Assembly (NCBI RefSeq): GCF_021365465.1
Contig: NZ_CP089932.1
Coordinates: forward strand, 4,774,001 to 4,838,000
Length of the DNA: 64,000 nt
Reading direction: 5' to 3'
DNA from: Erwinia tracheiphila
GTDB taxonomy: Bacteria; Pseudomonadota; Gammaproteobacteria; Enterobacterales; Enterobacteriaceae
Part shown: one piece after another, positions 42,018 through 51,612 of the stretch
How the letters are laid out: each line of letters opens with the position of its first letter
Position numbering within the stretch: position 1 is the stretch's first letter
Notes under the pieces: model-generated
The model's database searches: none
What the model was told of the DNA's origin: nothing
The model's input: the letters and a program-made list of their open reading frames with translations, nothing else
Made by a program: the position numbers and the translations under genes

Positions 42018-43208
42018 ATGCTTAAGGTTATGATACTCTTTTTATTGCTGATGGCGGGTATCGTTCTCGGCCCGATACTGGCCGGTCACCAGGGCTATGT
42101 CCTGATTCAGACCAGCCAATGGAATATTGAAACCAGCGTAACCGGGCTTGCCATTATTCTTATCCTCACATTGATCGTCATCCTGCTGGTTGAGTGGCTA
42201 CTGCGGCGTCTGTTAAGAACCGGCGTTCGCACGCGTGGCTGGTTTCTCGGCAGAAAACGTAACCGCGCCCGCAAGCAAACCCATGCCGCATTAATGAAGC
42301 TGGCCGAAGGGGATCACCGTCAGGTTGAAAAACTGCTATCAAAAAATGCCGATCATGCCGAACAGCCGGTGGTGAACTACCTTCTGGCCAGTGAGGCGGC
42401 ACAACAGCGTGGTGACGAGAGCCGCGCCAATCAGCATCTTGCCAGAGCGGCGGAGCTGGCCGGTAACGATCAGTTGCCGGTAGAGATCACCCGGGTACGT
42501 ATCCAGCTTGCTCGCAATGAAGACCATGCTGCCCGTCATGGCATTGATCGCCTGCTGGAAGTGGCACCGCGCCATCCTGAAGTGCTGCGCCTGGCTGAAC
42601 AGGCTTACGTGCGGACCGGTGCCTGGAATTCGTTGCTGGATATTCTGCCAGCAATGAATAAGGTTCAGGTCTTTGATGAAGCGCATTGCCAGACGTTACA
42701 GCAAGAGGCCTGGTTGGGATTGATGAACCAGGCGATGGCAGAACAGGGCAGTGAGGGGCTGAAGCGCTGGTGGCAAAGCCAGAGCCGTAAAACCCGCCAC
42801 GATACGGCGCTACAGGTGGCAATGGCTGACCATCTTATCGTTTGCGACGATCATGAAACCGCTCAGGAAATCGTTTTGACAGGCCTCAAGCGTCACTATG
42901 ACGAACGTCTGGTTCTGTTGATACCCCGACTGAAAACCGGCAATCCAGAACAACTGGAAAAAACGTTGAACCACCAAATTAAGCAGCATGGCGCGATGCC
43001 ACTGCTTTACAGCACGCTTGGGCAGTTGCTGATGACACACGGCGAATGGCAACAGGCCAGCGATGCGTTCAGAGCAGCTCTCAGGCAGCGTCCCGATGCA
43101 TTTGACTACGCCTGGCTGGCAGATTCGCTTGACCGTCAGCACAAGCCGGAAGAGGCCGCAGAAATGCGTCGCGACGGGCTACTTCTGACCCTGAAGAATA
43201 ACGCATAA
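42018..43208 (+). CDS. hemY: HemY family TPR protein
   Basis: 396 residues. Two N-terminal membrane helices (about 1-20 and 40-62), then tetratricopeptide repeats including QPVVNYLLASEAAQQRGDE and YAWLADSLDRQHKPEEA. This is the enterobacterial HemY, unrelated to the protoporphyrinogen oxidase of the same name; role in heme metabolism unclear. Two bases after hemX; terminator follows. Confidence 0.94.
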   Translation: MLKVMILFLLLMAGIVLGPILAGHQGYVLIQTSQWNIETSVTGLAIILILTLIVILLVEWLLRRLLRTGVRTRGWFLGRKRNRARKQTHAALMKLAEGDHRQVEKLLSKNADHAEQPVVNYLLASEAAQQRGDESRANQHLARAAELAGNDQLPVEITRVRIQLARNEDHAARHGIDRLLEVAPRHPEVLRLAEQAYVRTGAWNSLLDILPAMNKVQVFDEAHCQTLQQEAWLGLMNQAMAEQGSEGLKRWWQSQSRKTRHDTALQVAMADHLIVCDDHETAQEIVLTGLKRHYDERLVLLIPRLKTGNPEQLEKTLNHQIKQHGAMPLLYSTLGQLLMTHGEWQQASDAFRAALRQRPDAFDYAWLADSLDRQHKPEEAAEMRRDGLLLTLKNNA

Positions 43209-43230
43209 TTTACCCGCTATGAAAAATCAG

Positions 43231-43254
43231 GCCGGGCTTATTGCCCGGCTTTTT
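43231..43254 (+). terminator. Rho-independent terminator of hemCDXY
   Basis: GCCGGGC-TTATT-GCCCGGC followed by TTTTT, 22 bases past the hemY stop. Confidence 0.93.
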
Positions 43255-43915
43255 ACTGTCCGCGTTAACCCTCGCCCTGTGGGCTTGGTCAGCAACAGGC
43301 TCCTGCCCTGCTGTCTTCTGACGGCACAGGCCATAGGCTTCTTTCATGGTTTTGACACACCCCAAACGGCTATGGCTCACTGAGTACCAGACCCTGTAAA
43401 ACAGGGTTATCAGCCTTGGGGTGTTGCCATGCCGTGTTTGATTGTGCGTTTTACAAGTCGGACCGAAACTTCTTTGCGTGGCAACTCACCTGCTTTCAGA
43501 CTGTAATCAAAGCCCTGCGGATTTGGTTATCAAAACGCTTTAGTTCTGCCCGGGTATATCCGGCTACGGACCTTGAAGCACGGACGACACATTATTTTCT
43601 TAAGTTGTAATCAATACCGCTTGCTGTTTAAGACGGCTGTTTACTGCCAGCTCAATATGTTGTCTCGTGGGCCTGTTTGACAGGATTCGATGTTTACACA
43701 GCCAATAAACACGTTTTCAGGTTTGTGACCTGTTCATGGCCGCTTCCTCTCATTACTTTTCACGAAGCATTCCGCCCTGCAACGCGATTTTGCCTTTGTA
43801 CTGCTCTATTTAAATCAACGCTTATACAGCAGAAAGGTGTGCCTCACAGGTTGAGTCAGACTTTAAACTGCACCACCTGAGCAGTGCGGGTTTTGAGCAT
43901 TGATGAATCGCCCAT
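43255..43915. other. Gene-less stretch between hemY and glmZ
   Basis: 660 bases without a convincing protein frame; E. coli has no gene directly here either. It contains the palindromic element at 43358-43423. The rest shows nothing I can name. Confidence 0.5.
43358..43423. repeat. Nested palindromic element
   Basis: Outer arms CACCCCAA (43358-43365) and TTGGGGTG (43416-43423) enclose a perfect inner hairpin ACCCTGT-AAA-ACAGGGT (43391-43407). The whole could fold into a branched stem of about 66 bases. It may be a small palindromic repeat or an insertion-sequence remnant; family unknown. Confidence 0.5.
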
Positions 43916-44118
43916 AAAAAAACACCCGCCAGTCCGGCAGGTGTAAACGTTCAGGTCGGTAAGACAAGTTGGGTGATACCTGACTCAACGTAGTGTCCTT
44001 GTACCATTAAGGTCTTGCGACGATAGTGGCGGCTGGACAACAGGTATCGTAAGGGCTCTGCATCATTCCGGGCTTTATGAAGCTTTCGCAAACATAAAAT
44101 ATGGAATGAGCATCTACC
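43916..44118 (-). ncRNA. glmZ: Small regulatory RNA GlmZ
   Basis: The minus strand starts GGTAGATGCTCATTCCAT and contains CCGGAATGATGCAGAGCC and, near the 3' part, ACGTTGAGTCAGGTATCACC and CAACTTGT, all lining up with E. coli GlmZ. It ends in a hairpin (ACACCTGCC / GGCGGGTGT) with a run of seven T. About 203 bases against 207 in E. coli, and in the same place, downstream of hemY. GlmZ pairs with and activates glmS mRNA with Hfq; RapZ targets it for RNase E when GlmY is low. Mapping is by recall, not alignment. Confidence 0.92.
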
Positions 44119-44128
44119 TGTTTAATAA

Positions 44129-44144
44129 TGCACAACGTATGCCA
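44129..44144 (-). promoter_or_regulatory. Sigma-54 promoter of glmZ
   Basis: Minus strand TGGCATACGTTGTGCA has the invariant GG-N10-GC of -24/-12 promoters; with C of GC at -12 the start falls at 44118, exactly the expected GlmZ 5' end. No good sigma-70 hexamers were seen in the same place. Confidence 0.78.
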
Positions 44145-44227
44145 GATTGGTAAAACACCTTAAGAAAACATAATCCATTGTTATTTAACTAAATAAAGAA
44201 ACCTTACCCCACTTATGGTCATTCTGC

Positions 44228-44245
44228 TGTTGCAAATATGCGACA
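44228..44245. promoter_or_regulatory. GlrR-type activator site 1
   Basis: TGTT-N10-GACA, one mismatch from the GlrR consensus TGTC-N10-GACA, about 110-128 bases upstream of the GlmZ start. GlrR (QseF) activates glmY and glmZ sigma-54 promoters in enterobacteria. Confidence 0.6.
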
Positions 44246-44322
44246 GAAATTCTCAGCCACGTATCCAGCTGAAGACACTTATCACGCAGTTCAATAAATA
44301 ATATATTAATCAATATATTGAA

Positions 44323-44340
44323 CGTCTCTTAATTGAGACA
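44323..44340. promoter_or_regulatory. GlrR-type activator site 2
   Basis: CGTC-N10-GACA, one mismatch from TGTC-N10-GACA; the spacer makes it an inverted repeat (GTCTC/GAGAC). About 205-222 bases upstream of the GlmZ start, a distance usual for an enhancer. Confidence 0.6.
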
Positions 44341-44460
44341 AACGGCTATGCCCGGAAACACAATATTGTTTTATGCCGGACGTACAATGTGAGCAGGAGT
44401 GCATGATAAACGAGGGGGTGGAATGACGGGGCAACGGGAATGCCGGCTGATAAAAACGCC

Positions 44461-44533
44461 GGGCGAGAGAGGATGATGCTAACGTTGTCTCGCTGCGCTC
44501 GGCTCAAACCTCCCTCGGAGGTTCTCATCCTCT
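44461..44533. repeat. Palindromic element starting with a tRNA-Pro 3' fragment
   Basis: GGCGAGAGAGGAT (about 44462-44474) equals the 3' part of the nearby tRNA-Pro genes and then diverges. AGAGGATGA (44468-44476) pairs with TCATCCTCT (44525-44533), and AACCTCC-CTC-GGAGGTT (44507-44523) is an inner hairpin. It may be the trace of a third tRNA copy or an attachment-site scar. Confidence 0.5.
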
Positions 44534-44548
44534 TTTGGCTCAGGATGC

Positions 44549-44578
44549 AAAAAGGCCAACCTGAAGGCTGGCCTTTTC
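44549..44578 (-). terminator. Terminator of the tRNA operon
   Basis: AAAAGGCCA and TGGCCTTTT pair around a 10-base loop, followed on the minus strand by a T-run, just downstream of the last tRNA-Pro. Confidence 0.9.
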
Positions 44579-44584
44579 TGAAAA

Positions 44585-44661
44585 TGGTCGGCGAGAGAGG
44601 ATTCGAACCTCCGACCCACTGGTCCCAAACCAGTTGCGCTACCAAGCTGCGCTACTCGCCG
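44585..44661 (-). tRNA. proM: tRNA-Pro (TGG), second copy
   Basis: 77 bases with encoded CCA. Anticodon TGG in CTGGTTTGGGACCAG. Identical base for base to the copy at 44729-44805. It is the promoter-distal copy, followed by the operon terminator. Confidence 0.97.
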
Positions 44662-44696
44662 GATACTGCTTTTACTAAACGGTTTAATCTTTAAGC

Positions 44697-44722
44697 AAAA
44701 AACCCTGCTTCAGCAAGGTTTT
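44697..44722 (-). terminator. Internal terminator between the two tRNA-Pro genes
   Basis: Minus strand AAAACCTTGC-TGAA-GCAGGGTTTT plus extra T: a 10-base stem with one G-T pair. It follows the first tRNA-Pro, so it may reduce expression of the second copy or act as a processing site. Confidence 0.75.
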
Positions 44723-44728
44723 GAAAGG

Positions 44729-44805
44729 TGGTCGGCGAGAGAGGATTCGAACCTCCGACCCACTGGTCCCAAACCAGTTGCGCTACCAAGCTGCGCTACT
44801 CGCCG
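44729..44805 (-). tRNA. proM: tRNA-Pro (TGG), first copy
   Basis: 77 bases including CCA; anticodon TGG. Fourth gene of the argX-hisR-leuT-proM operon. The same sequence occurs again 67 bases downstream. Confidence 0.98.
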
Positions 44806-44835
44806 TTAACATCTTCTTCTGTGTGGCTGATTTTG

Positions 44836-44922
44836 TGGTGCGAAGAGAGGGACTTGAACCCTCACGTCCGTTAAGACACTAACACCTGAAGCTAGCGCGT
44901 CTACCAATTCCGCCATCTTCGC
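44836..44922 (-). tRNA. leuT: tRNA-Leu (CAG)
   Basis: 87 bases with a long variable arm (TGTCTTAACGGACG region) and CCA; anticodon CAG within GCTTCAGGTGTT. Third gene of the operon. Confidence 0.98.
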
Positions 44923-44937
44923 ATACCATTCAAAATC

Positions 44938-45014
44938 TGGGGTGGCTAATGGGACTCGAACCCACGACAACTGGAATCACAATCCAGGGCTCTACCAACT
45001 GAGCTATAGCCACC
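44938..45014 (-). tRNA. hisR: tRNA-His (GTG)
   Basis: 77 bases including CCA and the extra 5' G typical of tRNA-His; anticodon GTG in GGATTGTGATTCC. Confidence 0.98.
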
Positions 45015-45077
45015 ATTACTGCTACTTCTTTTACTAACGCGGCAAAACCACCACCGCAGCTCTTGCGCACAACTTAA

Positions 45078-45154
<77 letters not shown>

Positions 45155-45175
45155 GTAGCGCCATTGCGGATGGGC

Positions 45176-45204
45176 ATACTACGGATTTGAGCCGATCCTG
45201 TCCA
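45176..45204 (-). promoter_or_regulatory. Promoter of the argX-hisR-leuT-proM operon
   Basis: Minus strand TGGACA, 17-base spacer, TAGTAT, followed by a GC-rich discriminator (GCCCATCCGC). This layout fits a stringently controlled stable-RNA promoter; the argX sequence starts about 20 bases later. Confidence 0.82.
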
Positions 45205-45333
45205 GTGCTTTTTTCATAACAAAGTGAGTTTGCTTACGCTTTGTGCATTCTGCATAAAGTCCAGACGTTTTCGGCCAATTCGTCATCCAAGACCCCGGTT
45301 TTTTAGCGCCCTGGCAGTGCCCAAAAAACAAAA

Positions 45334-46074
45334 TTACAGCTTACCGCGCCAGTGGTAATGAAGATATTTCAGCAATCTGAGCTGCCGCCTCAAACGTGAA
45401 GGCTGTAAAATCAGCCGATACAACCATTCCAGCCCCATTTTCTGCCAGATTAGCGGTGCACGTTTTACGTGTCCGGTAAAAACGTCATAGGTGCCTCCCA
45501 CGCCCATATAGAGAGCCTGGGGATAGGTTATCTGGCAGTCCTGCATAAAAACTTCCTGCCGAGGCGAGCCCATCGCCACGGTGACGATCTTCGCGCCGCT
45601 CGCCGCCACGCGGGCAAACAGGGCATTGCGCTCGTCAGGTGCAAAATAACCATCCTGTGAACCGACAATATTCACATTCCATTGTTGACGCAGTTTGTCC
45701 ACCGTTTGCGCCAGAATTTCTGGTTTACCACCAATCAAAAAAACCGGTGTTCCCTCCTTGCCTGCACGCGCCATCAGCCCTTCCCACAGGTCGACTCCGG
45801 CAATACGGGAAACGTGTGCCTGCGGATATTTTTTACGAATGGAGCGCACGATGCTGATACCGTCGGGATATTTATATTCCGCCCGATCGATAAGCTGATG
45901 AATCTCCGGCTGGTGCTCGGCGGTCAACACTTTCTCAGCGTTAATCGCCACCAAGATGCCGGTTTTCATATCCCCCTGGGAGCAGAGATAGTCCAGCATG
46001 TCGGCCATGTCGCTAAACCCCAGCAGCATAAAGCCCCGGATTTGATACTGCGAGACAGCAGAAATGGCGTCCAT
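45334..46074 (-). CDS. wecG: UDP-N-acetyl-D-mannosaminuronic acid transferase WecG
   Basis: 246 residues from the ATG at 46074, with AAGGA 7 bases upstream; an ATG at 46092 would add six. WecG/TagA glycosyltransferase: [60 protein letters not shown]. It adds ManNAcA to lipid I to form ECA lipid II at the inner membrane. Last gene of the wec cluster. Confidence 0.96.
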   Translation of the reverse strand: MDAISAVSQYQIRGFMLLGFSDMADMLDYLCSQGDMKTGILVAINAEKVLTAEHQPEIHQLIDRAEYKYPDGISIVRSIRKKYPQAHVSRIAGVDLWEGLMARAGKEGTPVFLIGGKPEILAQTVDKLRQQWNVNIVGSQDGYFAPDERNALFARVAASGAKIVTVAMGSPRQEVFMQDCQITYPQALYMGVGGTYDVFTGHVKRAPLIWQKMGLEWLYRLILQPSRLRRQLRLLKYLHYHWRGKL

Positions 46075-46104
46075 CAACGATTCCTTATACACAACAACGA
46101 TAAA

Positions 46105-47454
46105 TCAAAAAGATCGGTTCTGTATCGGCAACGAAACCTTACGACGACGGATTAGCCCCGCGCTGTCGAGCAGCCAAAAAAGCAGCTTCGCCACCACCAC
46201 CGCCACGACAAAAATCAGGCAGAAAAACACCACGCGAGAGGCAAATGCATCCAGCCCTTCGCGCGTAAGTACTATCATGTTAAACACAGCGCCAAAACAG
46301 AAACTCTGCAGCACCGCCGCCTTATAGCGGCTCGATTCCCGTCGCCCCAGCTGATAAAGCCAGTCAAACCCTTTGATAATCATGCCAACGGCTACCGCGC
46401 CGAGGGGGATAAACCAGACACCGCCCATCACGACCAGAGAACCAATCAGCGTCGGAGAAATCGCCAAACCCGAGTGGTTATTCAGGACTTCCCAAGTGAA
46501 ATAGTTAGCGCTGTTAAGCACCACGGAAGGCCGATCCGGCCACAGCCAGCCGGGAATGAACACGTAGAAATCCCGCACCAGGGGTGCCAGCCCCTGAAAG
46601 TCAATTTTGTCGTAGTTTTGTAACAGCAGCCCCAGGTTTTCCCACGGCGAAAAGGTGTCACGTGTCAGGTAAAGAAAGGTGTAAAACGCTTCCGCGCCGC
46701 TGACGTCCAGGTTATAGCGCCGCAGCGCCAGCCAGAACATTCCCACCACCCCCGCCACGCCGGCCATTGCCAGCATCCACAGCGTAATCCAGCCTCGAAT
46801 AATGCCAATAAACAGAAACAGCGCAAAAGCGATAATGATATTAGCGCGCGTGCCACCAACGACGGCGTAGGTCAGCAGGCCAAAGCCGACCGTTGCCACC
46901 AGAAAAAAAAGCCAGCGCCGCAGGTTCTGATTAAGAAAATAGATCACCAGCATGGCCGGGATAAAGAAATAGAAAAAACGTTTAAGCGCCACGCCGGAAA
47001 CGTCCGCAGAAAATATCTGGCTGTAGCTGTGCAGTTTGAATAACAGAAAACCGTTATGCCTGAAAAAGATCAGTAATGTACCCAGCGCAATCAGCGCCAG
47101 AATGCCCCAGGTAAGATGTGCCTCAACGCGATTGACGCTAAAAACCGGGCGTGAGGAGCCGTGCCTTTCCGGCCGCAGACGGGTTTTGTAACTGACGTAA
47201 TAGATTGCATAAAAACCGGAGGTCGAAAGCATCGCCCGCAGTAAAAATTCCGCGGGCACCACCTGCACATTAAAACCGAACACCAGCAGCGCGGTAAGCG
47301 GAAAGCCTGAGTAAAACGTCAGCAAAAACAGCAGGGAAAAGAACACGTTGAAGTTAAAACGCACTCGTTGAAACTCGCACCAGGTTAGCGTCAGGATACC
47401 TGCTAATGACAGCAGCCAGACCACCAACAGCCCGACAAATTGTGACAGTATCAT
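46105..47454 (-). CDS. wzyE: ECA polysaccharide polymerase WzyE
   Basis: 449 residues with about 11 membrane segments and no soluble domain, typical of Wzy polymerases. Start [20 protein letters not shown] and [16 protein letters not shown] in a periplasmic loop fit WzyE. Joins lipid III units into ECA chains, length set by WzzE. Overlaps wecF by 4 bases. Confidence 0.93.
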   Translation of the reverse strand: MILSQFVGLLVVWLLSLAGILTLTWCEFQRVRFNFNVFFSLLFLLTFYSGFPLTALLVFGFNVQVVPAEFLLRAMLSTSGFYAIYYVSYKTRLRPERHGSSRPVFSVNRVEAHLTWGILALIALGTLLIFFRHNGFLLFKLHSYSQIFSADVSGVALKRFFYFFIPAMLVIYFLNQNLRRWLFFLVATVGFGLLTYAVVGGTRANIIIAFALFLFIGIIRGWITLWMLAMAGVAGVVGMFWLALRRYNLDVSGAEAFYTFLYLTRDTFSPWENLGLLLQNYDKIDFQGLAPLVRDFYVFIPGWLWPDRPSVVLNSANYFTWEVLNNHSGLAISPTLIGSLVVMGGVWFIPLGAVAVGMIIKGFDWLYQLGRRESSRYKAAVLQSFCFGAVFNMIVLTREGLDAFASRVVFFCLIFVVAVVVAKLLFWLLDSAGLIRRRKVSLPIQNRSF

Positions 47455-48518
47455 GGTTTTTCTCCTTCAGCCATCGCCAGCACCTGTTTCCAGCCCGCCA
47501 CAAAAGCAGGATCAAAAAAGGCAATAGCGCTTTTGTCCAATAGTGCCATCTGCCGCTTCGCTTCTTCGATAACCGTTACATTCAGCGGATCGCCCGCGAA
47601 TAATACCGGGACCTGCTGCGCGGTCAAATCCTGCCAGAAGGGATTTTTACGATTGATCACAAAGGGGATATTGGCCTGAATGAGCAGGCAAAGCGTACCG
47701 ATACCCTGCTGACGCTCAAAAATAAAGTAGCCCAAATCACAGCGGGCAATCAGCTGTAAATAGGCCGGAAAGTCGAGTTTTTCAGTCAAAAGATGCAGTC
47801 GATCTTCGCAAAATAACGCCTGGCCAACCTCCCGCACCCGACTGATATAAGCCTCGTTATTTTCCGGGTAACCCAGCGGCACAATCACGTCAACATCCGC
47901 ACCAAACTGCTGGTGAATGTCCTGTAAGGCCTGAATATGACGATTACTGACGTCGCCTGAATTGCCCACCAGAATCGCCAAACGGTCACGCTTTTGTGCA
48001 GCAGGCACGGCGATATGCGCCATACGCGTGGGAAAATAAAGTAATGATGCAGGCACCGCCGGGTTGCGCTGCTGAAAATAGTGAATGTCGCCGCACGTGG
48101 CGAAGACGTGTCCCACATGCCGATAAGCCTGACGACGCATTAAATAAAACAGACGAAATTTCAAACCAGCTGCCTGCTCATACAGATCCGCGCCCCAGAT
48201 ATGCCAAAAAACCTGCGACCGTCGCAGCTTGCCCGTTAGCATCGCCAGCCATAAAACAGGATTAAACTGTCCGTGGAAAAAGAAACGCATTTGGCGGTCC
48301 ACGCGGGCAAGAGCCATCACGGCTCTTGCAACGGATTGCTTATCGGCAAACCAGCGAATATCCAGTTTGTTCCACTGGCTGGCAGCCTCTCCCACTACCC
48401 AAAACTGTCGACGCTCAGAGCAGGGAACGGTCTCTGACAGAATATCGTTGAAAAAGGCCAGTACGGTCTGATTATGATGGGGAATGGCGGAGCCGAGCAC
48501 ATGAATCATTGTCGTCAT
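47451..48518 (-). CDS. wecF: TDP-Fuc4NAc:lipid II transferase WecF
   Basis: 355 residues from the ATG at 48518 ([19 protein letters not shown]), the family start, overlapping wzxE by 4 bases. [40 protein letters not shown] and [13 protein letters not shown] are conserved. Adds Fuc4NAc to complete lipid III. Confidence 0.95.
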   Translation of the reverse strand: MTTMIHVLGSAIPHHNQTVLAFFNDILSETVPCSERRQFWVVGEAASQWNKLDIRWFADKQSVARAVMALARVDRQMRFFFHGQFNPVLWLAMLTGKLRRSQVFWHIWGADLYEQAAGLKFRLFYLMRRQAYRHVGHVFATCGDIHYFQQRNPAVPASLLYFPTRMAHIAVPAAQKRDRLAILVGNSGDVSNRHIQALQDIHQQFGADVDVIVPLGYPENNEAYISRVREVGQALFCEDRLHLLTEKLDFPAYLQLIARCDLGYFIFERQQGIGTLCLLIQANIPFVINRKNPFWQDLTAQQVPVLFAGDPLNVTVIEEAKRQMALLDKSAIAFFDPAFVAGWKQVLAMAEGEKP

Positions 48519-49765
48519 ACTTGTCTGCGATAAAGAAAAAATACGCCGCAACACAGCGCGAAATAAGCGATGTAGGTGGCCATGTAGGCCTGTGCCGCAC
48601 CGGTGGTGCCGTGAAGTGGAATCAGCCAGCGAGCAAACAGCGTCAGCAGCAGAAACTGGCTGACCTCCGTCAGGATATAAAAGCGTAGCGAGGCTTTCGC
48701 TATCACCAGGTAGCCAAAAACGTACGATCCTACCTTGAACACATCGCCAGTTAGTTGCCAGATGAAGAGGTCACGCATCCCCGTAAATTTGCTGGAAAAC
48801 AGCAGCCAGATCGCCAGATCGCGCAGTAGCCAGACGGCCAGGCTTACCGTCGCCACCGCAGGCAGCACAAAGCGCAGCGCCCGAAAGATTTCCTGCGAAA
48901 TTGACTGTCTGGTGGTCAGCCGGGACAATGTTGGTAACAGGTAAACGCTGAAAGAGGCAGTAATAAATTGCAGGTAGGCATCGGAAATACTGGTCACACC
49001 TTGCCAGAACCCAACCTGCTCCCAGCCGTTATGCTCGGCCAGCAGGTTGCGCATCATAATCCACGCCACCGGTAGCGTCACCGAGGTAATGAGCGCCATC
49101 AGGGTAAATTTACTGAGGTTACGGGCAACCTCTGCATCCCACGCAGGCATAAGAAAGCGCAACGGTAAATGTTCACGCCTGACCAGCATAACTCCCGCAG
49201 GCATAACCACCAGCGCCGGCACCAACGCCATTCCCACCAGCGCACCACCGTAGCCGCCAAGCCAGTAACAGGCAAACCATGCCGCCACACCCGCCAGACT
49301 GCCGGAAATCAACACCAGCGCGTTGCCTTGCGCATCGCGAAATCCCTTTACGATAGCCAGCAGCAGGTTAGCCCAGGCAATTCCCATCTGAAGAAAGGCA
49401 ACAATACGCACCACGTCCTGATAATCACCGAGCGCAAACAACGCGATACTGATGGGTTCGGCGAAAAGCAGGAAAATCACCGCCAGCACGCAGGAAAAAA
49501 CCAACACTATTGTCGACGCCGTACCGGTTGCAGCCCTTAAACGCTGCGGCTGCTGCTGATATTCCGCGATGTATTTGGTGACGCCGTTGAAAATTCCGGC
49601 CCCCGCCAGCACGCCCAGTACGGTGATTAACTGGCGAAAGTTGCCCGCCCTGCCAACACCATCGGGGCCAAAGGCCAGCGCCAGCATTTTCACCACCAGC
49701 AGTCCGGCCGCGATTTTTACCAGCGTGGAGGTTGCCGTCCACACTGACGCTTTTGCCAGCGACAT
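48515..49765 (-). CDS. wzxE: ECA lipid III flippase WzxE
   Basis: 416 residues, 12 predicted membrane helices, MOP-superfamily flippase. N-terminal [20 protein letters not shown] and [14 protein letters not shown] are typical. Moves lipid III to the periplasmic face. One base after the wecE stop. Confidence 0.95.
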   Translation of the reverse strand: MSLAKASVWTATSTLVKIAAGLLVVKMLALAFGPDGVGRAGNFRQLITVLGVLAGAGIFNGVTKYIAEYQQQPQRLRAATGTASTIVLVFSCVLAVIFLLFAEPISIALFALGDYQDVVRIVAFLQMGIAWANLLLAIVKGFRDAQGNALVLISGSLAGVAAWFACYWLGGYGGALVGMALVPALVVMPAGVMLVRREHLPLRFLMPAWDAEVARNLSKFTLMALITSVTLPVAWIMMRNLLAEHNGWEQVGFWQGVTSISDAYLQFITASFSVYLLPTLSRLTTRQSISQEIFRALRFVLPAVATVSLAVWLLRDLAIWLLFSSKFTGMRDLFIWQLTGDVFKVGSYVFGYLVIAKASLRFYILTEVSQFLLLTLFARWLIPLHGTTGAAQAYMATYIAYFALCCGVFFLYRRQV

Positions 49766-49766
49766 A

Positions 49767-50897
49767 TCAGGAAAAATAGCTCAACAAGGAATTGATTACC
49801 GTCTTCTGATTGTTGTCATAAAGGTTATAAAACAGCGGCAGGCGAAGCAGACGCTCGCTTTCAGACCCGGTGTGGCGATCGGTGCCGTGGAAACGACCGA
49901 AACGCTGACCTGCAGGCGACGCGTGCAGCGGGATATAGTGGAACACCGCAAGAATTTCAGCTTCCTTTAGCCAGTTAATCAGTGCCGTACGGTCCTCATT
50001 GTCGCGCAATTTTATGTAGAACATATGCGCATTGTGCTGACACGCGGGCGGCAGCGAAGGCAAGGTTATTCTGCCAGTCGCAGCAATGGGTTCCAGCGCA
50101 TTGAAATAGTTCTGCCACAGCCGCAGACGTTGCTCATTAACAGGCTTTGCCGCTTCCAGCTGCGCCCACAGATAGGCAGCCTGCAGGTCCGCCATCAGGT
50201 AGCTTGAACCAATATCCCGCCAGGTGTATTTATCCACCTGCCCACGGAAAAACTGACTGCGGTTGGTGCCTTTTTCACGAATGATTTCCGCCCGCTCAAC
50301 CAGCGCCGGGGCGTTAATCAGGGTCGCGCCGCCTTCGCCGCCTGCCGTATAGTTCTTGGTTTCATGAAAGCTGAAGCAGCCAATGTGCCCAATCGTGCCC
50401 AGCGCTTTGCCCTGGTAAGTGGACATCACGCCCTGCGCAGCATCCTCAACCACCCACAGCGAATACTTGTCTGCGAGCGCCATGATTGCGTCCATTTCAC
50501 ATGCCACGCCCGCATAGTGAACCGGTACGATAGCACGGGTTTTATCCGTGATCGCTGCCTCAATCAGTCGCTCGTCAATGTTGAGTGTGTCCGGGCGGAT
50601 ATCGACAAACACAATGGTTGCTCCACGCAGTACAAAGGCATTTGCGGTGGAAACAAAGGTATAGCTGGGCATGATCACTTCATCGCCCGGCTGAATATTG
50701 ATCAGGATGGCCGCCATTTCCAGCGAGGCAGTGCAGGACGGCGTCAACAGCACTTTATTGCTGCCAAATTTATTTTCCATCCACTGCTGGCAGCGACGGG
50801 TGAAACCACCATCACCACACAATTTGCCACTGCTCATGGCAGATTGCATATATTCAAGCTCGGTGCCAATGATCGGTGGCGCATTAAACGGGATCAT
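49767..50897 (-). CDS. wecE: dTDP-4-amino-4,6-dideoxygalactose transaminase WecE
   Basis: 376 residues from the ATG at 50897 (MIPFNAPPIIGTELEYMQ), the E. coli length; AAGGTTA lies upstream. PLP-dependent DegT/DnrJ/EryC1 fold: VVEDAAQGVMSTYQGKALG, FSFHETKNYTAGGEGG with the PLP Lys. Makes dTDP-Fuc4N from the 4-keto sugar. The 4-keto substrate must come from RffG/RffH-type enzymes encoded outside this cluster. Confidence 0.96.
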   Translation of the reverse strand: MIPFNAPPIIGTELEYMQSAMSSGKLCGDGGFTRRCQQWMENKFGSNKVLLTPSCTASLEMAAILINIQPGDEVIMPSYTFVSTANAFVLRGATIVFVDIRPDTLNIDERLIEAAITDKTRAIVPVHYAGVACEMDAIMALADKYSLWVVEDAAQGVMSTYQGKALGTIGHIGCFSFHETKNYTAGGEGGATLINAPALVERAEIIREKGTNRSQFFRGQVDKYTWRDIGSSYLMADLQAAYLWAQLEAAKPVNEQRLRLWQNYFNALEPIAATGRITLPSLPPACQHNAHMFYIKLRDNEDRTALINWLKEAEILAVFHYIPLHASPAGQRFGRFHGTDRHTGSESERLLRLPLFYNLYDNNQKTVINSLLSYFS

Positions 50898-50901
50898 AAG
50901 G

Positions 50902-51612
50902 TTACCTGTAAAACCAGTAAGCGGTGCGCTCAATGACGCCACCGCAGCGAAGGTAGAGTCGTAGCGCTGGCAGGTTGGCCAGTTGGGTGGCCACATGCAG
51001 GCGGCTGAGACGCCGGATGCGGCACCAGTCTGTCGCCGCTTCTATCATACGTTGTCCCACACCCAGCCCCTGTGCATGCGGCAACGTGGCCAGCAGACCG
51101 ACACGCGCGCTGCCATCCGGCAATTCACGCAGGGACACGAAGCCCTGCAGGTCGCCCTGTCCATCGACCGCGAGAAGACACTGATCATCAAAAGTACCCA
51201 ACACGGCATTATCGACCCACTGCGCGTAAAATCGCCCGCTGTCGCCGGGCTGATACCAGGGCGCACGAAAACGGCTCCAGGCAAAGGCTTCACTGGCCGC
51301 ACTGCGCAGGGCCGCGATATGCTCTTTTCTGGCGATGCGTATCCCTTCCGGCCTGCCGCCAGCACCCGTTGCCAGCACCAGCTCGGCTTCACCCTCAATC
51401 AGGCGAAATCCCAGACGGCTCAACGCATCCAGCTCGGCTGTCTGCTGGGAAAGCACTTTCACCTGTACCAGCGGATACGTCTGCAGCTGCGCCATCTCAA
51501 TCGCGGGCTGGTGCGTGTCCAGACTCAGCAGGGCGCTATGGATGCCAAAGAAGGCATTTTCCCAGTCGAGCAGCGTTAACTTCCCCTTTAGTGCCGGAAA
51601 TGTCTGGCTCAC
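50902..51612 (-). CDS. wecD: dTDP-fucosamine acetyltransferase WecD
   Basis: 236 residues, GNAT family; slightly longer than E. coli (224). The acetyl-CoA loop is ARVGLLATLPHAQGLGVGQRM in shape, preceded by SRFRAPWYQPGDSGRFYAQW. Acetylates dTDP-Fuc4N. Overlaps wecC by 4 bases, where E. coli has rffG and rffH in between. Confidence 0.93.
   Translation of the reverse strand: MSQTFPALKGKLTLLDWENAFFGIHSALLSLDTHQPAIEMAQLQTYPLVQVKVLSQQTAELDALSRLGFRLIEGEAELVLATGAGGRPEGIRIARKEHIAALRSAASEAFAWSRFRAPWYQPGDSGRFYAQWVDNAVLGTFDDQCLLAVDGQGDLQGFVSLRELPDGSARVGLLATLPHAQGLGVGQRMIEAATDWCRIRRLSRLHVATQLANLPALRLYLRCGGVIERTAYWFYR

Noticed and set aside
44461..44533. Third full tRNA-Pro gene
   Set aside because: Only 13 bases match the tRNA; it cannot fold as a tRNA and lacks an anticodon arm.
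50983..51579. 198-codon plus-strand frame opposite wecD
   Set aside because: Antisense of a GC-rich gene; several overlapping frames of similar length occur there and none resembles a protein family.
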